Source: Spisula solida
Lineage: Eukaryota; Mollusca; Bivalvia; Venerida; Mactridae
Assembly (NCBI GenBank): GCA_947247005.1
Contig: OX365953.1
Location: 8,251,001 to 8,315,000, forward strand
Length of the DNA stretch: 64,000 nucleotides
Reading direction: 5' to 3'
Positions 60,101-64,000 of the stretch are shown here, in pieces. The notes under the pieces are model-generated. The model saw nothing but the letters and a program-made list of their open reading frames with translations, was not told the DNA's origin and made no database searches. A program made the translations under genes and the position numbers. Position 1 is the first letter of the stretch; each line of letters opens with the position of its first letter.

Positions 60101-62232
60101 AAGTTCTCTCTCCCCCCTCCTCGACTTAAATCCTTTTTTTCTAGAACAGACTAAAAGATGTATGACAGTTCTGGCATAAACTATAGGCATCTATAAAAAT
60201 CACACTGATGACAAACAAATTATTTGTTTCAATAATTAATTTTCATCATTTCTTTTAATAGATCTCAAAATCTGGTACATCAAACATTAAGTTCTGTTTT
60301 CACAATGAGCTATTTTGAAAAGAATCGAACATATCAGTTGTTAAATTTCTTTGAAATGTTGTAGACCAATCGTGTAAGTTTCATTGAAAACTAGAAGGGT
60401 TTTTGACAAACTGAATGTCTCCCACAAAGGCCATAACTCAAGCAATATTCACCAAGCCTAAAATTCCTGACAATTTACTTGGTATCAACTATTCATATGA
60501 AGTTTCATTAATTAAACAATTTTAAAGTATTGACTAACAGCAGTCATCTTGGCGGCCATCTTGGATTTTAGGCCCTTGTCCCGGATATGGCAACTAAGAC
60601 GCGCAGTTCTGAAAAGTACATATCTTGCTCCTACTTGGTATAAATACTTTATCCGTGCTCAAAAAAGTAAATAAAAGTGCCCTGGTTCTTGGACACTTAA
60701 TATTCCATCTTAACAATCAGTCAGTGACTATCATATACTATTAATTTATTACGTACCATATCCAGTCATGTAGGCATCAAAACCAGCCTCATGTAGAACA
60801 ACCTGATCACCTGAAGTAAGACAATACAAGAAAACAATGATGCAAAGGATCCAAATAGCTTGCAAAGTTTGAACTATTAGAAATAACTATTGGTCGTTTG
60901 TGCACACGATTTACGTAACATGATCGATAAAATTTGGATGATGGCCAAGTTTCTACAAGAATATACAACACTACTACACAAATTGAAATACACAGTCATG
61001 TACAATGCAAGTAAGAAACAAGACTGCGTTCAATAACGCTTATGCCCCCTGTGGAAGCCTTGTCCATAAATAAGTCTACGTCCAAAATTAGGTCAAGGTG
61101 AAGGTCAAAATGGGGTTAGGTGATACTGGCGTGTGGAGAGTGTTCATACACAACATCCATGCAAGTATGAAAGCTTTGTAGCAAGCCATATTAATGCTAG
61201 AAGAAACGGTCAATTTGGGTTAACCAGGACGGACGGACGGACGGACGGACGGACAAACGGACGGACGGACGGACAGGTGAATCACTATATGCCCCCCATC
61301 TATCGATAGGGGGGCATAAAAACCGGGGTTAAAAACATAGCGTTTCTAGATGTATTAAGTATACTTAAGTTTCTACTATGATAAAGAGAGTATGAAGGGT
61401 AACTATAGCAAGGTAACTTACTGTATTTATCAAATCCTTCAGCATGAACTATCGCTGGTGGATATATCACCAAGTCACGACCTCTCTCACTGAAATGTAA
61501 TAAATAACACTGTAACACAATATAGTTGGACAGAATTGACCTGATACATTAAGCATATTCTGTGACCTTTCTTCATTAATAGCCAGCATTATGTTATTTA
61601 CAATAACATAAACATTCTGACGTGTTATAATAACTAACAATGGTTACACACAAAGAACTGTAAAATTATTATTTTTCGAGGGAATTGAATTTTCATAGAC
61701 TTCAATGTTGCACTCAACCATGAAAACTTATCCCCACGATTAAAAGACCTCTCAAATACAGAAAGTGGATTTACTCTTTACTTTTTGAAGTCCCCAATTA
61801 AATAAGTACAACCCCAAGAAAATGCATTTTTACCAAAATCCAAGAAATTTAAAACCCACAAAAATATGTGATTTTACAGTAACTGCGGAAGTTTAATCAG
61901 TCTTGTGTCAATTAATCAGTTACATAGAGCTGCTAAATTCATCTGATAAGTTTTCCTGGACTGTATTCTAGTTTCTAACCACTACTAACCTACCTGTCAA
62001 CATGGAGCCAGCAACTTCTCGACATGTGCAGAAAAGTTGACATTGATGTAAAATGTTCATGGAAGGCTATGACATGCCATGACCGGGAATCGAACTTGGA
62101 TCACTAGATTACAAATCCAGCACACTAACCACTGAAACTGACGTGCAATGTAAATGGTGTGTCTTACCTTTCTAAATCCTTGTGAAATTCTCCTAAACTT
62201 GTAAACTGAAATAATCCTGTTGGCTTCATACT
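51107..62232 (-). CDS. PNLDC1: PNLDC1-like (piRNA Trimmer) 3'-5' exoribonuclease, last nine exons
   Basis: Minus-strand exons 62232-62168, 61489-61422, 60810-60757, 58808-58766, 57073-56911, 56276-56187, 53172-53084, 52241-52143 and 51173-51107: 738 nt, 245 residues and stop, all phases agree. PARN-family signature: VVLHEAGFDAYMTGYVF holds the catalytic His and the last Asp of the DEDDh site. The following EYL-like RRYLQSLEEHVNKVNINRAS, EDPATRRPELLHVRS, LAKWFSPYGSVDVKP and a hydrophobic C-terminal helix before the stop fit PNLDC1, not PARN. PNLDC1 trims pre-piRNA 3' ends and is anchored to the mitochondrial surface by such a helix in other animals. The N-terminal half, with the first three acidic catalytic residues, lies beyond 64000. 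Confidence 0.87.
51858..52013. repeat. ACGG dispersed repeat, 3' part only
   Basis: ACATCCATGCAAGTATGAAA through (GGAC)n to a terminal hairpin ATGCCTCCCC...GGGGGGCATAAA. It matches the right half of the copies at 57089, 61016 and 62843. It lies in a PNLDC1-like intron. Confidence 0.75.
52143..52241 (-). CDS. PNLDC1: PNLDC1-like exon (n-1)
   Basis: A 99-nt exon encoding SKDILKAFKKHNAIRVTTYS then VWRHSPIVRGIM. Acceptor GTATTTCAG, donor GTATGT, ends in phase 2. Confidence 0.85.
53084..53172 (-). CDS. PNLDC1: PNLDC1-like exon (n-2)
   Basis: An 89-nt exon encoding LAKWFSPYGSVDVKPMGPTR then ALVACSNF, an RRM-like segment seen after the nuclease domain. Acceptor TCATTCAG, donor GTAAGT, ends in phase 2. 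Confidence 0.85.
53377..54109. mobile_element. hAT non-autonomous element with perfect 8-bp TSD
   Basis: Ends TAGGGATGGGACCGAATA and its near complement ATTGGGTCCCATCCCTA; subterminal repeats of CGAATATTCGAA. GTATAAAT is duplicated at 53369-53376 and 54110-54117. 733 bp, no transposase ORF. It lies in a PNLDC1-like intron. Confidence 0.88.
54647..55593. repeat. 31-bp minisatellite, about 30 copies
   Basis: Unit based on GACATTTGTGTATGGTGCAA followed by TGTCAACTGAT, with many variants; more diverged toward both ends. It lies in the intron between PNLDC1-like exons at 53172 and 56187. Confidence 0.93.
56187..56276 (-). CDS. PNLDC1: PNLDC1-like exon (n-3)
   Basis: A 90-nt phase 0-0 exon encoding NFGSEDPATRRPELLHVRS then SMLTTKLNIDQ; 'DP..RPxLLxV' is typical of PNLDC1. 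Acceptor AATTTGCAG, donor GTAAAG. Confidence 0.85.
56911..57073 (-). CDS. PNLDC1: PNLDC1-like exon (n-4)
   Basis: A 163-nt exon encoding WYNYVNRRLRVLSN then FRSTEVIPCMFRRYLQSLEE and VNKVNINRASIEFV. The acceptor's T-rich tract is AT-rich sequence directly beside a dispersed repeat (57089-57392). Donor GTAAGT, phase 0. Confidence 0.85.
57089..57392. repeat. ACGG dispersed repeat, full copy 1
   Basis: Begins ACAAGACTGCGTTCAATAAA, holds AGGTCAAGGTGAAGGTCAAA and CAATTTGGGTTAACCAGGAC, then a (GGAC)n microsatellite, and ends with the hairpin TATGCCTCCC...GGGGGCATAAA. No ORF. The left end lies 16 bp from the acceptor of the exon at 57073. Confidence 0.85.
57829..58290. repeat. 26-bp minisatellite, about 17 copies
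   Basis: Unit ACATGGTTGCAAAATCTGAT plus GAATTC, tandem with few indels. It lies in a PNLDC1-like intron. Confidence 0.93.
58375..58640 (+). mobile_element. tRNA-derived SINE
   Basis: TAGCTCAAAGG (58379-58389) matches a pol III A box, and GGTTCAAATAC (58422-58432) a B box, 43 bp apart. The flanking sequence cannot form a full cloverleaf, and about 200 bp of unrelated body follow. Orientation plus, opposite to the host gene. Confidence 0.65.
58766..58808 (-). CDS. PNLDC1: PNLDC1-like exon (n-5), 43-nt micro-exon
   Basis: Acceptor AGTTTCAG would be preceded by little pyrimidine; donor GTAAGT. Encodes VFLRFAHIYTFKDTP, continuing TGY into the helix after the HEAG motif. Found by phase and family pattern. 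Confidence 0.8.
60757..60810 (-). CDS. PNLDC1: PNLDC1-like exon (n-6) with catalytic HEAGFDAYMTG
   Basis: A 54-nt exon bordered by TACTTCAG and GTACGT. His and Asp of HEAGFDAY correspond to the DEDDh catalytic His and fourth acidic residue of PARN-type nucleases. Confidence 0.9.
61016..61322. repeat. ACGG dispersed repeat, full copy 2
   Basis: Same layout as 57089-57392; the terminal hairpin is perfect, TATGCCCCCC and GGGGGGCATA. It lies between PNLDC1-like exons at 60810 and 61422. Confidence 0.85.
61422..61489 (-). CDS. PNLDC1: PNLDC1-like exon (n-7)
   Basis: Acceptor ACATTTCAG, donor GTAAGT. Encodes ERGRDLVIYPPAIVHAEGFD; the AEGF segment precedes the HEAG motif in PARN-family proteins. 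Confidence 0.85.
62060..62145 (-). pseudogene. tRNA-Thr(TGT)-like sequence, degenerate or SINE head
   Basis: On the minus strand, TTCAGTGGTTAGTGTGCTGG, an anticodon loop TTTGTAA (anticodon TGT) and the B box GTTCGATTCCCGG are clear. The acceptor stem does not pair and the T stem is mismatched, so it is not a working tRNA gene. Confidence 0.6.
62168..62232 (-). CDS. PNLDC1: PNLDC1-like exon (n-8)
   Basis: Acceptor TTTTTTACAG, donor GTAAGA. Encodes SMKPTGLFQFTSLGEFHKDL, equivalent to the 'NTSLAELEK' helix of PARN-family nucleases. Ends in phase 2. Confidence 0.8.
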
Positions 62233-62273
62233 CTGTAAAAAACATCAGATCAAATGAATATCACAGACTAACG

Positions 62274-62563
62274 CAGGGCTCTCACTACACTTTTTGGACT
62301 AGGGCCAGGGGCCCTCAGGTAGGGGAATTTCGCATCTTTTTGAAGAAAAAGGGGAATTTTGTCTTTTGTAAATATCCATACAATAATTAATAGTAACACA
62401 TATTAACTGAACAAAAAGCCAATTTCAAGCTATAACAACAGCTACAACAAATGCTGAACAGCATTCACAAAGGCTCTTCATGGATTTTCCAAAAAGGTGA
62501 TTTTTTTTCTTCAGAAAATAGGTGGAAAATGTATATTCATTTAAGAGGGGAATGAGAGCCCTG
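62274..62563. mobile_element. hAT5-like MITE with CAGGGCTCTCA ends
   Basis: CAGGGCTCTCACT at the left, ATGAGAGCCCTG at the right, and TAACG duplicated at 62269-62273 and 62564-62568. 290 bp, no ORF. It lies 42 bp upstream of the PNLDC1-like exon at 62232. Confidence 0.8.
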
Positions 62564-62842
62564 TAACGTACACTAGGTTAAGTACAGTTGGACCTCGCTT
62601 AAAGTATACAAAATTACTATAATGCATATAAATTAAAATAAACTGGTTGTTTAAATTCCCCTCCTGCAACCCAAGTTATTAAGAGTTTGGTCGGTAGAAA
62701 AGAAATGCATTTTTACAAAAGTAGTATTGACTGACTCAATGCTAATTTTGTTACAATTTTTTTTTTAATTCGGGTAGGGACAAATTTTGAGGGGTAGGTA
62801 GCAGAAGGCGAAACAAACAATATTTTATTTAAGGCGCATATT

Positions 62843-63455
62843 AAAAACAAGACTGCGTTCAATAAACACTTATGCCCCCTGTGGAAGCCTTGTCTATAAA
62901 TAAGTCCAAAATTAGGTCAAGGTGAAGGTCAAAATGGGGTTAGGTGATACAGGTGTAGGAGAGTGTTCATATACAACATCCATGCAAGTATGAAAGCTTT
63001 GTAGCAAGCCATATTAATGCTAGAAGAAACAGTCAATTTGGGTTAACCAGGACGGACGGACGAACGGACGTACTCATGAGACGGTATTTGTGGGGTTTTC
63101 TTTTGTTCTTTCTTTTGTTTGGTTGCAACCCACAAGTAGTATTTTGCACCGCACAAGTGACGGAATGAATGGAATCTTAAAATAGCCTATTGTTCCACAC
63201 CCCACAACTACCGGTGCATTCGTACGGACGGACGAACGGACGTACTCATGAGACGGCATTTGTGGGGTTTTCTTTTGTTCTTTCTTTTGTTTGGTTGCAA
63301 CCCACAAGTAGCATTTTGCACCCCACAAGTGACGGAATGAATGGAATCTAAAAATAGCCTATTGTTCCACACCCCACAACTACCAGTGCATTCGTGCGGA
63401 CGGACAGGTGAATCACTATATGCCTCCCAATCTATCGATAAGGGGGCATAAAAAA
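62843..63455. repeat. ACGG dispersed repeat, copy 3, with internal ~172-bp tandem duplication
   Basis: Ends as in copies 1 and 2, but the GGAC tract is expanded by a unit starting GTACTCATGAGACGG and including TTTTCTTTTGTTCTTTCTTT, present twice (about 63069-63240 and 63241-63410). Confidence 0.85.
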
Positions 63456-64000
63456 TCATATAAATCATAGTGAGTGTTCAAATAGTGAATTTTTGTATGA
63501 CAGTCACTTTTTCACAGAACAGAACAGTTTATTGTCGTAAACAGTACAGTTTCTTGACAAAACAACAACCATATTTACAAAACATTTTTACACAATATCT
63601 ATAGTCACATGATTCATGATACGGTAACATAATAAGTACATAACAATTACATTTTCAGACAAAATATACAATACTAGTAATAATAATAGCTCCACATTGA
63701 GTGTGATATGGGAGGCTATGTGAATGAGTTATATACAGTGTTATTAATATGAACAAATGCACTGCATCAAGTAGGGAATTTCCCATCAGGTCTTTGACAC
63801 TATAGTCTTTGGCTCCCAGACAGAACCACGTAGAAGGCATAGCGAAAAAATGCTTAGTCATTTATCATCCTTGCTTTAAAGTTCAGATGCGAAAACTTTA
63901 AAAGGCTTTCAGTCTTTCGGACTGGCAGAAATAAAAATATTGTCCGAATGAACAATTGTCAGCCCGATCAAAATGAAAATATATCTGTCTGTGGATAACG
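63456..64000. other. PNLDC1-like intron, no exon seen
   Basis: No exon ending in phase 0 that would precede the exon at 62232 was found. Moderately complex sequence, possibly an unrecognised retroposon. Confidence 0.35.

Noticed and set aside
59777..60190. 137-codon minus-strand ORF inside the PNLDC1-like gene
   Set aside because: Lies within an intron whose flanking exons join in phase without it; no recognisable domain.
62060..62145. Functional tRNA-Thr gene
   Set aside because: Acceptor stem unpaired and T stem mismatched.

Overview
Eukaryotic, AT-rich, intron-rich DNA dense in transposons. The secreted VWA/EGF genes, the tandem ~145-bp 'gacctagtttttgacc' repeat, the ACGG-rich dispersed repeat and the many MITEs suggest a bivalve mollusc; the species cannot be named from sequence alone. 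Gene models below were built by hand from splice sites and codon phase.

Layout. (1) 307-7216, minus strand: VWA-EGF gene A (signal peptide, one VWA domain, two EGF-like domains), running off the left edge. (2) 9712-25036: a decayed minus-strand LINE split by a 12.1-kb Ty3/Gypsy LTR retrotransposon (10741-22866, 4-bp TSD GTAT). The Gypsy element has 1.64-kb LTRs, a tRNA-Leu(CAA) primer site, intact gag and pol joined by a probable -1 frameshift, and behind pol an interrupted extra ORF with two zinc-finger-like motifs, a Pro/Glu/Ile repeat and a KCTD-type T1/BTB domain. The 3' LTR carries a 949-bp insertion. (3) 27326-42776, minus strand: VWA-EGF gene B, complete in ten exons that sum to 741 codons. 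It is a paralogue of gene A with the same exon phases, and its first VWA domain has lost MIDAS residues. Its introns hold two pogo/Tigger-like elements, one containing further nested elements, and a large minisatellite. (4) 43-50 kb: gene-poor, with tandem repeats, MITEs and a decayed C2H2 zinc-finger pseudogene. (5) 51107-62232, minus strand: the last nine exons of a PNLDC1 (piRNA Trimmer) type exonuclease of the PARN family, including the catalytic His/Asp segment and the C-terminal membrane helix. Its N-terminal exons lie beyond the right edge.

Genes A and B look like tandemly duplicated extracellular-matrix-type proteins pushed apart by retrotransposon insertions. PNLDC1 is unrelated to them by function, but it belongs to the piRNA pathway that silences transposons like those filling this window. 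The most unusual item is the zinc-finger plus T1/BTB ORF in the env position of the Gypsy element.
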